17,419 bases of DNA from Sphingobium sp. (GTDB lineage Bacteria > Pseudomonadota > Alphaproteobacteria > Sphingomonadales > Sphingomonadaceae): positions 1 to 17,419 of the forward strand of contig NZ_QFOA01000072.1 in NCBI RefSeq assembly GCF_003248505.1, read 5' to 3'. A model generated the notes under the pieces. The model was not told the origin of the DNA. It ran no database searches and saw nothing but the letters and a program-made list of their open reading frames with translations. Of the stretch, positions 7,467-14,301 are shown one piece after another. Positions within the stretch are counted from its first letter, which is position 1, and every line of letters starts with the position of its first letter. The translations under genes were made by a program, and so were the position numbers.

Positions 7467-8345
7467 ATGTTGACGCGCCTGCTCGCGCTCTTCGCGCTGC
7501 TGTTCGTCGTCGCGTGCGACAAGGCTCCCGCGCCCCAACCGCCTGCGGGGAGCGGGCCGGCACTCTGGCAGGTGGAGCGCGGCGGCATGAAGGGGTGGCT
7601 GTTCGGCACGATCCATGTCCTACCCAAAGACATAGCCTGGGAAACGCCCGCGATCAGGGAGGCGATGGCCGGGGCGGACCGGCTGGTGCTGGAAGCCGCC
7701 GATCTTCAGGACGAGCAGAAAACGCTCGCGCTGTTCGAAAATATGGGCCGCAGTCCCGGTCTGCCGCCGCTGGAAAAGCGGGTTCCGGCCAATGAAGTCG
7801 GCGCGCTCGACAAGGCGATGGCGGACGGGGGCACGAACACGCAATTGCTGTCCGGTTATGAAAGCTGGGCAGCCGCGATGCTTTTGTCGGCGGCGAGCCA
7901 GCAGTCGTTGGGCGTCAGCCAGAGTGCGGGGGTAGAACCGGTGCTGATCGCGGCGTTCCGCAAGGCGGGCAAACCCATCGGCGGGCTGGAAACCGTGGAG
8001 CGGCAGTTCGGCGCGTTCGATACCCTGCCGGAATCCGCGCAGCAGCGGCTGCTCGTCCAGACGATCCATGAGGCCAAGGGGATGAAAGCGCTTTACGAGC
8101 GCATCCTGACCGCGTGGGTGAAGGGCGACATGGATGCCATCGCACGGGAGGACAAGATCGGCGAACAGCCCGATCCTGTGGTGGAGGACGCGATCCTGAC
8201 GGCGCGCAACCGCGACTGGGCGAAAGTCATCGAGCCGATGACCGGTCGCCCCTTCATCGCCGTGGGGGCCGGGCACCTGACGGGCAAGGGCAACCTCATC
8301 GATATGCTGAAGGCGAAGGGCTTTACTGTGACGCGGCTCCAATAG
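7467..8345 (+). CDS. TraB/GumN family lipoprotein
   Basis: A second TraB/GumN paralog, 292 residues, starting 4 bases after the stop of the first. The N-terminus is a lipoprotein signal with lipobox VVAC and modified Cys17. Residue +2 is Asp, which in E. coli would favour retention in the inner membrane; whether that rule holds here is unknown. A Pro/Ala-rich tether (residues 19-30) leads to PALWQV. Motifs parallel the neighbour: GTIH (G47-H50), RLVLEA, GLETVERQF and GAGH (G267-H270) in AVGAGHLTGKG. No good ribosome-binding site precedes the ATG, so translation is probably coupled to the upstream gene. The two look like a tandem duplication that diverged in membrane anchoring. Its stop lies 9 bases from that of the convergent DUF2490 gene, with no visible terminator between. 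Confidence 0.88.
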   Translation: MLTRLLALFALLFVVACDKAPAPQPPAGSGPALWQVERGGMKGWLFGTIHVLPKDIAWETPAIREAMAGADRLVLEAADLQDEQKTLALFENMGRSPGLPPLEKRVPANEVGALDKAMADGGTNTQLLSGYESWAAAMLLSAASQQSLGVSQSAGVEPVLIAAFRKAGKPIGGLETVERQFGAFDTLPESAQQRLLVQTIHEAKGMKALYERILTAWVKGDMDAIAREDKIGEQPDPVVEDAILTARNRDWAKVIEPMTGRPFIAVGAGHLTGKGNLIDMLKAKGFTVTRLQ

Positions 8346-8354
8346 CCACTCGGC

Positions 8355-9035
8355 CTAATGCCGGAAAAACAGCGTCACCGATGCGACATGATTGATCCGC
8401 GTGTCGCCCCCGCGCTGATCAATGAGCTGGTTGAGATAGCCGACCTCCACCGTCGATTGCCCGGGCAACCCGAGTTCCGCGCCGACGAAGCTGCGCAGTT
8501 GGTCGAAACCCGCCCGTGCGCCCCAGTCGGTATCGTTGAGCGCCGCGAACCCTTCGGCATAGACGAGCGCGTTGACGGCGTCGCTGCCAGGCTTCAGCGT
8601 CTTTTCGTAGCGGACCATCTCCCGCAGCCGCCACCCCATGTCATCCCCATCCGAGCGCCAGCGCTGCTCCAGCCGGGTGCGTGACAGTTCCCCGCCCCAG
8701 GGCTTGCCGAGCATCCAACTGAGCTGCTGGAAGCTGCGTTCCTCGTTGCGGTCCTTGCCGCCTTCTATGGGAAGCACGACATGGGCGTAGCCCTGGTAGA
8801 GCGTTAGCGAGGGCGAGAATTTCCAGCCGATCGCGCCGCGCAGCAGCGCCTGATCCACGCGCGAAACGCCATCGCCGATGCGGGGCTGCACCTCGGCGAA
8901 ATAGACGAGTTCGTCTTTCACCGACCCCATTGCCGTCAGGTTGAGCCAGAACTGCTCGTCCTGCGCGGTCGCGGCCCGCGCCGACGGAGACAAAAGCAGG
9001 AAGCCGGCAAGCAGGAGGGGCGTCAGGCGGGGCAT
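8355..9035 (-). CDS. DUF2490 domain-containing exported protein
   Basis: A 226-residue protein with an N-terminal signal peptide (MPRLTPLLLAGFLLLSPSARA, cleavage about residue 21). The mature part is rich in alternating aromatic/polar strands and matches my recollection of the DUF2490 pattern: QFWLNLTAMGSV near the start, RTRLEQRW, GWRLREMVRYEKTL, YAEGFAALNDTDWGARAGFDQLR, then EVGYLNQL with a C-terminal NHVASVTLFFRH. Ending in aromatic-R-H and the predicted strands suggest a small outer-membrane beta-barrel, but function is unknown in the family as far as I know. The ATG at 9035 is chosen for the signal peptide; the frame stays open to an ATG at 9119, which would bury that signal behind 28 polar residues. 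No strong ribosome-binding site precedes either. It lies downstream of pgm on the same strand. Confidence 0.75.
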   Translation of the reverse strand: MPRLTPLLLAGFLLLSPSARAATAQDEQFWLNLTAMGSVKDELVYFAEVQPRIGDGVSRVDQALLRGAIGWKFSPSLTLYQGYAHVVLPIEGGKDRNEERSFQQLSWMLGKPWGGELSRTRLEQRWRSDGDDMGWRLREMVRYEKTLKPGSDAVNALVYAEGFAALNDTDWGARAGFDQLRSFVGAELGLPGQSTVEVGYLNQLIDQRGGDTRINHVASVTLFFRH

Positions 9036-9141
9036 GGATATCCGGGAAAGGAACAGGCGGTCCGGGGGACAGCGAATTTGCCCTCTAGCGGGGAGATATT
9101 TCTGCTTTGTTGCCTGCATGTGAGTTTATGTCCGGCGCAGG

Positions 9142-10773
9142 TCAGGTGATGACACTGGGCCGGTCCATCCCGGTGAATCCGGCGATGTCGGCTACCTCCT
9201 GCGCGGCAACGATCAGGGGTGCGAGCGCGTCGCCCGTCGCCATGGTGAGATCGCCGCCCGGCGCGACATAGCGTTCGATATAGACACGCAGCGTCGCGCC
9301 CTCGGTGCCGGTGCCAGACAGGCGCATGACGATGCGCGATCCGTCCTCGTAAAAGATGCGAACGCCCTGCCGGTCACTGACGGACCCGTCGGTCGGGTCG
9401 GTATAGGCGAAATCGTCCGCGCTGGCGACCGTGCCGCCGCTGTTCGCCGTGCCGGGTAGCGTATCGAGCTTCGCGCGCAATGCCGCGATCAGCGCGTCGG
9501 CGCGGTCCTTGGCAATCGCTTCGTAATCGTGGCGAGCATAATAGTTGCGGCCATAGGTGGCCCAGTGATCGGTCATGATGTCCATGACGCTCTGACCGCG
9601 CGCCGCGAGGATGTTGAGCCAGAGCAGCACCGCCCAGATGCCGTCCTTTTCGCGCACATGGTCGGACCCGGTGCCCGCGCTTTCCTCTCCGCAGATGGTC
9701 GCCATCCCCGCGTCGAGCAGGTTGCCAAAGAATTTCCAGCCGGTCGGCGTCTCATAGAGCGGCACGCCCAGCTTTTGCGCAACGCGATCCGCCGCGCCAC
9801 TGGTCGGCATGGAGCGAGCGATGCCCTTGAGCCCCGCCGCATAGCCCGGTGCGAGGTGGGCGTTGGCCGCCAGCACCGCCAGCGAATCGGACGGCGTCAC
9901 ATAGCTGTTCCGACCGATGATGAGGTTGCGGTCGCCGTCCCCGTCCGACGCCGCACCGAAATCGGGCGCATCCGCGCCCATCATCCGGTCATAGAGCGCC
10001 TTTGCGTGGACCAGATTGGGATCGGGATGGTGGTGGCCGAAATCGGGCAAGGGCGTGCCGTTCATCACGGTTCCCGCAGGCGCGCCGAGCCGCCGTTCGA
10101 ATATCTCCGTCGCATAGGGGCCAGTGACCGCGCTCATGGCGTCGAAAGCGAGCGTGAAGCCACCCGCGATCATCGTGCGGATCGCGGCGAAATCGAACAG
10201 GCTTTCCATGAGGTCGGCGTAAGCCGCGACAGGGTCCACCACTTCGACCGCCATGCCGCCCAGATGCGTGACGCCAACGGTGTCCAGGTCGATGTCTGCA
10301 GCTTCTAGAATGCGATAGCGGTCGATAATGAGGCTGCGCGCGTGGATCGCGTCGGTCACCTTTTCCGGCGCGGGGCCGCCATTGCCGATATTATACTTGA
10401 TCCCGAAATCCTCGTCCGGGCCGCCGGGATTGTGGCTCGCCGACAGCACGAGGCCGCCAAAAGCGCCGGAGAGCCGAATGAGATGCGAAGCCGCCGGGGT
10501 CGAAAGAATGCCCCCCTGCCCCACCAGCACCCGGCCGAAACCGTTGGCCGCCGCCATCTTGAGGACGATCTGGATGACTTCACGGTTGAGGTAGCGTCCG
10601 TCGCCGCCGACGACCAGCGCCTGCCCTTCGAACCCGGAGAGACTGTCGAACACCGACTGGACGAAATTCTCGGCATAATGGGGCTGCTGGAACACCCGCA
10701 CTTTCTTGCGCAGGCCCGAGGTGCCGGGCTTCTGGTCGTCGAAAGGCCGGGTGGCCACAGTCTGGATCGTCAA
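9142..10773 (-). CDS. pgm: Phosphoglucomutase (alpha-D-glucose phosphate-specific)
   Basis: Interconverts glucose 1-phosphate and glucose 6-phosphate in the cytoplasm, feeding UDP-glucose, polysaccharide and glycogen metabolism or their breakdown. The 543 residues fit the long phosphoglucomutase class (about 540-560). It starts TRPFDDQKPGTSGLRKKV. The phosphoserine loop is SASHNPGG with active Ser113. The Mg-binding loop is DGDGDRN (D277-D281). The sugar-binding GEESAGTGSDHVREKDG region and the C-terminal phosphate-binding RLSGTGTEGATLRVY follow. The start is a TTG at 10773: GGAG lies 7 bases upstream, and the family N-terminus (MTIQTVATRPFDDQKPGTSG) begins exactly there. An ATG 7 bases upstream is out of frame. 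A candidate promoter lies at 10804-10832. No gene of sugar-nucleotide synthesis is adjacent. Confidence 0.95.
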   Translation of the reverse strand: MTIQTVATRPFDDQKPGTSGLRKKVRVFQQPHYAENFVQSVFDSLSGFEGQALVVGGDGRYLNREVIQIVLKMAAANGFGRVLVGQGGILSTPAASHLIRLSGAFGGLVLSASHNPGGPDEDFGIKYNIGNGGPAPEKVTDAIHARSLIIDRYRILEAADIDLDTVGVTHLGGMAVEVVDPVAAYADLMESLFDFAAIRTMIAGGFTLAFDAMSAVTGPYATEIFERRLGAPAGTVMNGTPLPDFGHHHPDPNLVHAKALYDRMMGADAPDFGAASDGDGDRNLIIGRNSYVTPSDSLAVLAANAHLAPGYAAGLKGIARSMPTSGAADRVAQKLGVPLYETPTGWKFFGNLLDAGMATICGEESAGTGSDHVREKDGIWAVLLWLNILAARGQSVMDIMTDHWATYGRNYYARHDYEAIAKDRADALIAALRAKLDTLPGTANSGGTVASADDFAYTDPTDGSVSDRQGVRIFYEDGSRIVMRLSGTGTEGATLRVYIERYVAPGGDLTMATGDALAPLIVAAQEVADIAGFTGMDRPSVIT

Positions 10774-10803
10774 GGATCATCTCCGAAGCGAGAGGGACGC
10801 GCC

Positions 10804-10832
10804 GTTATGGTCGGCGTCGATCCCTTTCGCAA
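10804..10832 (-). promoter_or_regulatory. Putative promoter of pgm
   Basis: On minus, TTGCGA (10832-10827), a 17-base spacer, then CATAAC (10809-10804). Transcription would start near 10797, leaving about 24 bases to the TTG start with its GGAG site. It lies in the 78-base gap after the HD-GYP gene. Sequence-only call. Confidence 0.38.
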
Positions 10833-10851
10833 TCGCGATATGACCGATGTT

Positions 10852-12123
10852 TCAGCCGGCGTGCCGCTGCATCACCGCCTGAAGGTTATATTTGCCGTCC
10901 ATCAGGTCGGCGTGCAGGCGGACCCAGTCGGGGAAAGGCCAGTGCGCAGGTTCCTCCCGCCCGATGACGCGATCGCCGTTTAGGTCGCCCGTGATCGACA
11001 CGTCCTGCGCCGGGAGGAAGTCGCGCGCGCGCGCATCGAAAAAGGCCCGCGCCATTGCGCGCGATCCGCGCCGTCCGTTGGGAAGGACCACCGCCAGCCT
11101 GTTGGAGCGCAACCGCACCAGCAGCCCGGGCGGAAAGATGGCGAGGCTCTGCATGAAGGTGAAAAGCAGGCCGGGATCGCAATGCCCCTGCCAGCTTGCC
11201 ATGCGGGTGATCGCTTCGGTCGGCGTCCACGCGTCCTTGTAGCAACGGTCGGATGTCAGAGCGTCGTAGATGTCGCAGATTGCGCCCATGCGAGCGGCGA
11301 TGCTGATGTCCGGCCCCATGAGGCCGAAGGGGTAGCCCGCGCCATCCACTCGTTCATGGTGATGGAGCGCCACGTCAAGCGCGGCTGGGGGCACATTATC
11401 GCAGGTGGCAAGAAGTTCCCTCCCCGCCAGCGGATGACGCTGCATCTCGGCGAATTCCTGCGATGTGAGGCGCCCCGCCTTGTTGAGGATCTCAGGCGGC
11501 ATCGCCATTTTTCCGACATCGTGGAGAAGCCCCGCGACGCCCATTTCGTGCACCTGCGCTTCGGGCATCTGCAAATGGCGCGCAAAATTGATCATCAGCG
11601 CGCAGACGGCCATCGAGTGGAGATAGGTATATTCGTCGCGCGACTTGAGCCGGGCCATGTTGATAAGCGTCGCATGGTTGCGCTCGACCGACAGAGCGAT
11701 GTCGGACACGAGCGCCACCACATCTTGCGTTACCGTCAGCTTGCCCAGCCGCGCATCGTTGAAAAGGCCGGTGACGAGCGCCTTGCCCTCATGCAGGATC
11801 GAGCGGGCGCGCTCCAATTCGGCATCCGCAGTTTGTCCTGGCCGCGCCGCGGGAAAGTCAAGGATGCGCGAGTCAGGTTCCGAAGGCGCTTGCGGCTGCG
11901 CAGCCGCAGGTGCCTCCGCCGGGGCAGCGATTCCGCGCCTGGTGTCGATGATCACCGCCCGAACATCGCTGGAGCGAATCTTTTCGAGAGTCGCTTCGTC
12001 CTCGATCAGGAAACCGGCACGCCAGAAGGGATGTCGAAACCAGGATCCCTCAAAGCCACTGATATACATGCCTAATTCCGCTCGGGCGGGAGCGATACGC
12101 AGGAAAGAACGGGCCGAAGTCAT
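10852..12123 (-). CDS. DUF3391/HD-GYP cyclic-di-GMP phosphodiesterase
   Basis: A 423-residue predicted c-di-GMP phosphodiesterase of the HD-GYP class. The N-terminal DUF3391-type region (about 5-64) shows GMYISGFEGSWFRHPFWRAGFLI. A disordered Ala/Pro-rich linker (about 65-100) and a helical segment precede the HD-GYP domain (about 140-330). Metal ligands are present: H169 in YLHS, H201-D202 in GLLHDVGKMAMP, HHHERVDGAGYP (254-264) and DIYDALT (284-290). The usual GSGYP is GAGYP here, and the GYP triad itself is intact. The C-terminal part (about 333-415) reads like the small beta extension common after this domain. There is no sensor or receiver domain and no transmembrane segment, so it should be cytoplasmic. 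The ATG at 12123 has no clear ribosome-binding site; a TTG at 12144 would add seven residues. It lies 64 bases downstream of pth, with its function apparently unrelated to its neighbours. Confidence 0.9.
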   Translation of the reverse strand: MTSARSFLRIAPARAELGMYISGFEGSWFRHPFWRAGFLIEDEATLEKIRSSDVRAVIIDTRRGIAAPAEAPAAAQPQAPSEPDSRILDFPAARPGQTADAELERARSILHEGKALVTGLFNDARLGKLTVTQDVVALVSDIALSVERNHATLINMARLKSRDEYTYLHSMAVCALMINFARHLQMPEAQVHEMGVAGLLHDVGKMAMPPEILNKAGRLTSQEFAEMQRHPLAGRELLATCDNVPPAALDVALHHHERVDGAGYPFGLMGPDISIAARMGAICDIYDALTSDRCYKDAWTPTEAITRMASWQGHCDPGLLFTFMQSLAIFPPGLLVRLRSNRLAVVLPNGRRGSRAMARAFFDARARDFLPAQDVSITGDLNGDRVIGREEPAHWPFPDWVRLHADLMDGKYNLQAVMQRHAG

Positions 12124-12187
12124 AACGGATGCATAACGCCGCAAATATTTACATCCGGTTCACACAGTCCTTTGCCGACGACAACTT

Positions 12188-12757
12188 CTACCCACCTTGC
12201 CGCAATGCAACATCGTTCATGAAACGGGCGTCGTCCTGTCTTGCCAGCCATTCCGCTTCCGACCCGATCGCCCCCAGCATTTCGGCGAGGGCATCCATTT
12301 CACTTTTGGCATAGTTGCCAAGAACATAGCCATGCACCTTGTCCTTGTGACCCGGGTGCCCGATGCCGATCCGCACGCGACGAAAATCGGGACCGATATG
12401 CGCGTCGGTGGATCGCAGACCGTTATGGCCGGCGTTACCGCCGCCCCGCTTCACCTTGACCTTCATGGGTGCAAGATCGAGTTCGTCGTGGAATAGCGTC
12501 ACGTCCTGCGGCGTCAGCTTGTAGAAGCGCATCGCCTCGCCCACCGACCGGCCGCTTTCGTTCATGAAGGTCGCAGGCTTGAGCAGGAGGATTTTTTCAG
12601 AACCGATCCGCCCTTCCTGCGTCCAGCCCTGGAACTGCTTCTTAGGCGGGGAGAAGCGATGCATGTCGGCGATGAGGTCCACCGCCATGAAGCCGACATT
12701 GTGCCGGTGCATCGCATATTGCTGTCCGGGATTGCCAAGACCTGCCCAGATTTGCAC
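12188..12757 (-). CDS. pth: Peptidyl-tRNA hydrolase
   Basis: Releases peptides from peptidyl-tRNA dropped by ribosomes, recycling tRNA in the cytoplasm. The 189 residues are the usual length. Catalytic residues are visible: Asn9 in GLGNPG, His19 in HRHNVGF, the Asp of FHDELDL and the Asn of GGGNAGHNGLRS; KPATFMNESG is the conserved substrate-binding stretch. The start is a GTG at 12757: AAAGG lies 8 bases upstream and the family N-terminus (MQIWAGLGNPG) begins there. The gene follows rplY with 89 bases between, a widespread pairing in bacteria. A strong minus-strand terminator (12770-12808) stands between them, only about a dozen bases before the GTG, so pth expression would depend on read-through or on a promoter I cannot identify. 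The ychF gene that often follows pth is absent; an HD-GYP gene follows instead. Confidence 0.95.
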   Translation of the reverse strand: MQIWAGLGNPGQQYAMHRHNVGFMAVDLIADMHRFSPPKKQFQGWTQEGRIGSEKILLLKPATFMNESGRSVGEAMRFYKLTPQDVTLFHDELDLAPMKVKVKRGGGNAGHNGLRSTDAHIGPDFRRVRIGIGHPGHKDKVHGYVLGNYAKSEMDALAEMLGAIGSEAEWLARQDDARFMNDVALRQGG

Positions 12758-12769
12758 GCACCCTGCCTT

Positions 12770-12808
12770 TCAAAAGAAAATCCCGCCCGCCGGGTAGGCG
12801 GACGGGAT
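12770..12808 (-). terminator. Rho-independent terminator after rplY
   Basis: On minus, ATCCCGTCCGCC and GGCGGGCGGGAT form a 12-bp stem with one mismatch around the 5-base loop TACCC (stem arms 12808-12797 and 12791-12780). ATTTTCTTTT follows. It lies 38 bases after the rplY stop. The T-tract runs almost directly into the pth ribosome-binding site, so it may act as a partial terminator that lowers pth expression relative to rplY. Confidence 0.78.
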
Positions 12809-12846
12809 CGGAATTTCCAGCCTCGAAAGGCCGCCGGAGCTAAGCC

Positions 12847-13488
12847 TCAGGCTTCTTCGGCAGAAGCGGCGGACGCGGCTTCGGCAGCATCCTTCTCTTC
12901 GGCGATTTCCGCATCGCTCAGCACGGTCGGCGCAGCGATGCTCGCGATGGTGAAGTCGCGATCTTCGATCGCCGAAACAGCGCCCTGGGGCAGCTTCACG
13001 GCGCTGATGTGAACCGAATCGCCCACTTCCAGGCCAGCGAGGTCGACGACGACTTCGTCCGGGATGTTGTCGGCAGCGACGATCAACTCGATTTCATGAC
13101 GAACGACGTTCAGCACGCCGCCCTTCTTGAGACCGGGCGCGGTTTCTTCGTTCTCGAAACGGACGGGGACACCGACGGTGACCGAGGCGTTCTTGGCGAC
13201 GCGCAGGAAATCGACGTGCAGCGGGCGGTCGGAGACGGGGTGGAACGCCACGTCCTTGGCGAGGGTACGGACGGCGTTGCCGCCGACTTCGACCATGACG
13301 ACCGAATTGAAGAAGTGGCCGGTGCCAAGCAGCTTGTTGAGGAGCTTTTCCTCGACATGGATCGACAGGGGTTCTTCATTGTTACCATAGATGACGGCGG
13401 GTACGCGGCCCTCGCGGCGGAGAGCGCGGGAGGCTCCCTTGCCTGCCCGATCGCGTGCCTCTGCCGACAGCGTAAGCTGCTCGCTCAT
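12847..13488 (-). CDS. rplY: 50S ribosomal protein L25, Ctc/TL5 type
   Basis: Binds 5S rRNA in the large ribosomal subunit. The 213 residues make it the long Ctc/TL5 form rather than the 94-residue E. coli form. The N-terminal 5S-binding domain (about 1-95) begins LTLSAEARDRAGKGASRALRREGRVPAVIYG and ends with KDVAFHPVSDRPLHVDFLRV. The C-terminal beta domain (about 96-185) includes VPVRFENEETAPGLKKGGVLN and LEVGDSVHISAVKLP. A low-complexity Ala/Glu tail closes the protein, as in many alphaproteobacterial homologs. The ATG at 13488 has GGAG 7 bases upstream. A promoter is proposed at 13562-13589 and a terminator follows at 12770-12808, so rplY can form its own transcript. The leader contains a possible hairpin (13519-13556). 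Confidence 0.96.
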   Translation of the reverse strand: MSEQLTLSAEARDRAGKGASRALRREGRVPAVIYGNNEEPLSIHVEEKLLNKLLGTGHFFNSVVMVEVGGNAVRTLAKDVAFHPVSDRPLHVDFLRVAKNASVTVGVPVRFENEETAPGLKKGGVLNVVRHEIELIVAADNIPDEVVVDLAGLEVGDSVHISAVKLPQGAVSAIEDRDFTIASIAAPTVLSDAEIAEEKDAAEAASAASAEEA

Positions 13489-13518
13489 TGCGTGTCTCCA
13501 AAAGCTAAACTGATAAAT

Positions 13519-13556
13519 CTTCCCGCCACGCCTCCAGGGATGACCATCGCGGGAAG
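13519..13556 (-). promoter_or_regulatory. Possible stem-loop in the rplY mRNA leader
   Basis: On minus, CTTCCCGC (13556-13549) pairs perfectly with GCGGGAAG (13526-13519) around a 22-base loop. If transcription starts from the promoter proposed at 13562-13589, this stem lies at the very 5' end of the rplY message and ends 30 bases before the ATG. It could stabilise the message or be a target for autogenous control; neither is shown. Confidence 0.4.
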
Positions 13557-13601
13557 GCGGCCCAATAGCAGAGGAAGCGGAAAAAGCAAGGGGCCGCCTT
13601 C
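13553..13601. repeat. 11-bp perfect inverted repeat bracketing the rplY promoter
   Basis: GAAGGCGGCCC at 13553-13563 and GGGCCGCCTTC at 13591-13601 are exact reverse complements, separated by 27 bases. The proposed -35 and -10 boxes of rplY sit in this interval. The left arm also shares GAAG (13553-13556) with the leader hairpin, so the two pairings exclude each other in a transcript covering both. Confidence 0.7.
13562..13589 (-). promoter_or_regulatory. Putative promoter of rplY
   Basis: On minus, TTGCTT (13589-13584), a 16-base pyrimidine-rich spacer, then TATTGG (13567-13562). It resembles housekeeping promoters of alphaproteobacteria, in which the -10 box is weakly conserved. The inferred start near 13555 gives a leader of about 65 bases. 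Confidence 0.5.
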
Positions 13602-13655
13602 ATGCGTATGAGGACGTCCTTTCCATTCTGAAGCGCGAAGGATAGGCGCACGGGC

Positions 13656-14153
13656 ATGGAGACGCACTCCCTCTACATCCTGGCGCTGGGATCGAACCGT
13701 TCGCTGTCGGCCCGGCGCACGCCTGCGGCGCTGCTGCGCGAGGCGGTGGCGCGGATCGGGGCGCAGGCGCAGGTGCTGGACGTATCGCCGATCATCGCGA
13801 CCCCGCCGCTGGGTCCGTCGACGCGTCGGTTCGCCAATGCAGCGATCATGGTGCGCAGCGCGATGACGCCGCCGCAGATGCTGCGCTTTGTCCAATCGGT
13901 CGAACGCAGCCTTGGTCGCCGCCGCTATCGGCGCTGGGGCGCGCGGAGCATGGACATCGACATCATCCTGTGGTCCGGCGGGCGCTGGCAGTCGGCAGCG
14001 CTGGCGATCCCCCATCCTGCATGGCGGACACGCGATTTCGTGCTGCGCCCGCTTGCAACGATTGCGCCGGGCTGGCGCGATCCCTGGGGCGGCAGGACAG
14101 TGCGGCAGGTCGAAGCGGTGCTGCGCAAGCCCAAAGGCGCGACAAGAGGTTGA
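13656..14153 (+). CDS. folK: 2-amino-4-hydroxy-6-hydroxymethyldihydropteridine pyrophosphokinase (HPPK)
   Basis: Transfers pyrophosphate from ATP to 6-hydroxymethyl-dihydropterin, the step before dihydropteroate synthase in folate synthesis; cytoplasmic. The 165 residues fit the family (E. coli about 159). It begins with the strand YILALGSN, where GSN is conserved, and carries SPIIATPPLGPSTRRFANAA (about 44-63). The HPPK signature is WGARSMDIDIIL, with R97 and metal ligands D100 and D102. The conserved IPHPAWRTRDFVLRPL segment near the C-terminus is also present. The ATG at 13656 has only distant AAGGA (13640-13644), about 11 bases away, but the protein start fits the family. It is divergent from rplY and isolated from folB and folP. 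The promoter proposed for the downstream tRNA-Lys overlaps its stop codon. Confidence 0.93.
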   Translation: METHSLYILALGSNRSLSARRTPAALLREAVARIGAQAQVLDVSPIIATPPLGPSTRRFANAAIMVRSAMTPPQMLRFVQSVERSLGRRRYRRWGARSMDIDIILWSGGRWQSAALAIPHPAWRTRDFVLRPLATIAPGWRDPWGGRTVRQVEAVLRKPKGATRG

Positions 14154-14178
14154 CCATCCGCTTCCTCGCCTCTAGGGC
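14150..14178 (+). promoter_or_regulatory. Putative promoter of tRNA-Lys
   Basis: TTGACC (14150-14155), a 17-base spacer, then TAGGGC (14173-14178). Transcription would start near 14185, about 11 bases before the tRNA. The -35 box overlaps the folK stop codon (14151-14153). A near-consensus -35 with a weaker -10 is typical of alphaproteobacteria. Confidence 0.55.
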
Positions 14179-14195
14179 GTCGTCCACTCCTTCGG

Positions 14196-14271
14196 GGGCC
14201 CTTAGCTCAGTCGGTAGAGCAACTGACTTTTAATCAGTAGGTCGCTGGTTCGAACCCAGCAGGGCTCACCA
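14196..14271 (+). tRNA. tRNA-Lys (anticodon UUU)
   Basis: A 76-base cloverleaf including an encoded CCA (14269-14271). Acceptor GGGCCCT (14196-14202) pairs with AGGGCTC (14261-14267), with one G-U pair. The D arm is GCTC/GAGC (14205-14220). The anticodon stem is ACTGA/TCAGT with loop CTTTTAA and anticodon TTT at 14229-14231. The T arm is GCTGG-TTCGAAC-CCAGC (14244-14260). The discriminator base is A14268. It decodes AAA and AAG. Confidence 0.97.
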
Positions 14272-14301
14272 CAAATCGTCATCCGCATCGGCCCGGACCG
14301 T

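Noticed and set aside
8341..8360. A terminator between the convergent TraB lipoprotein and DUF2490 genes.
   Set aside because: Only a 3-bp GGC/GCC pairing is present; no stem or T-tract of use.
13611..13620. Ten-base palindrome AGGACGTCCT upstream of folK.
   Set aside because: Short palindromes of this size are expected by chance and it has no clear relation to promoter boxes.
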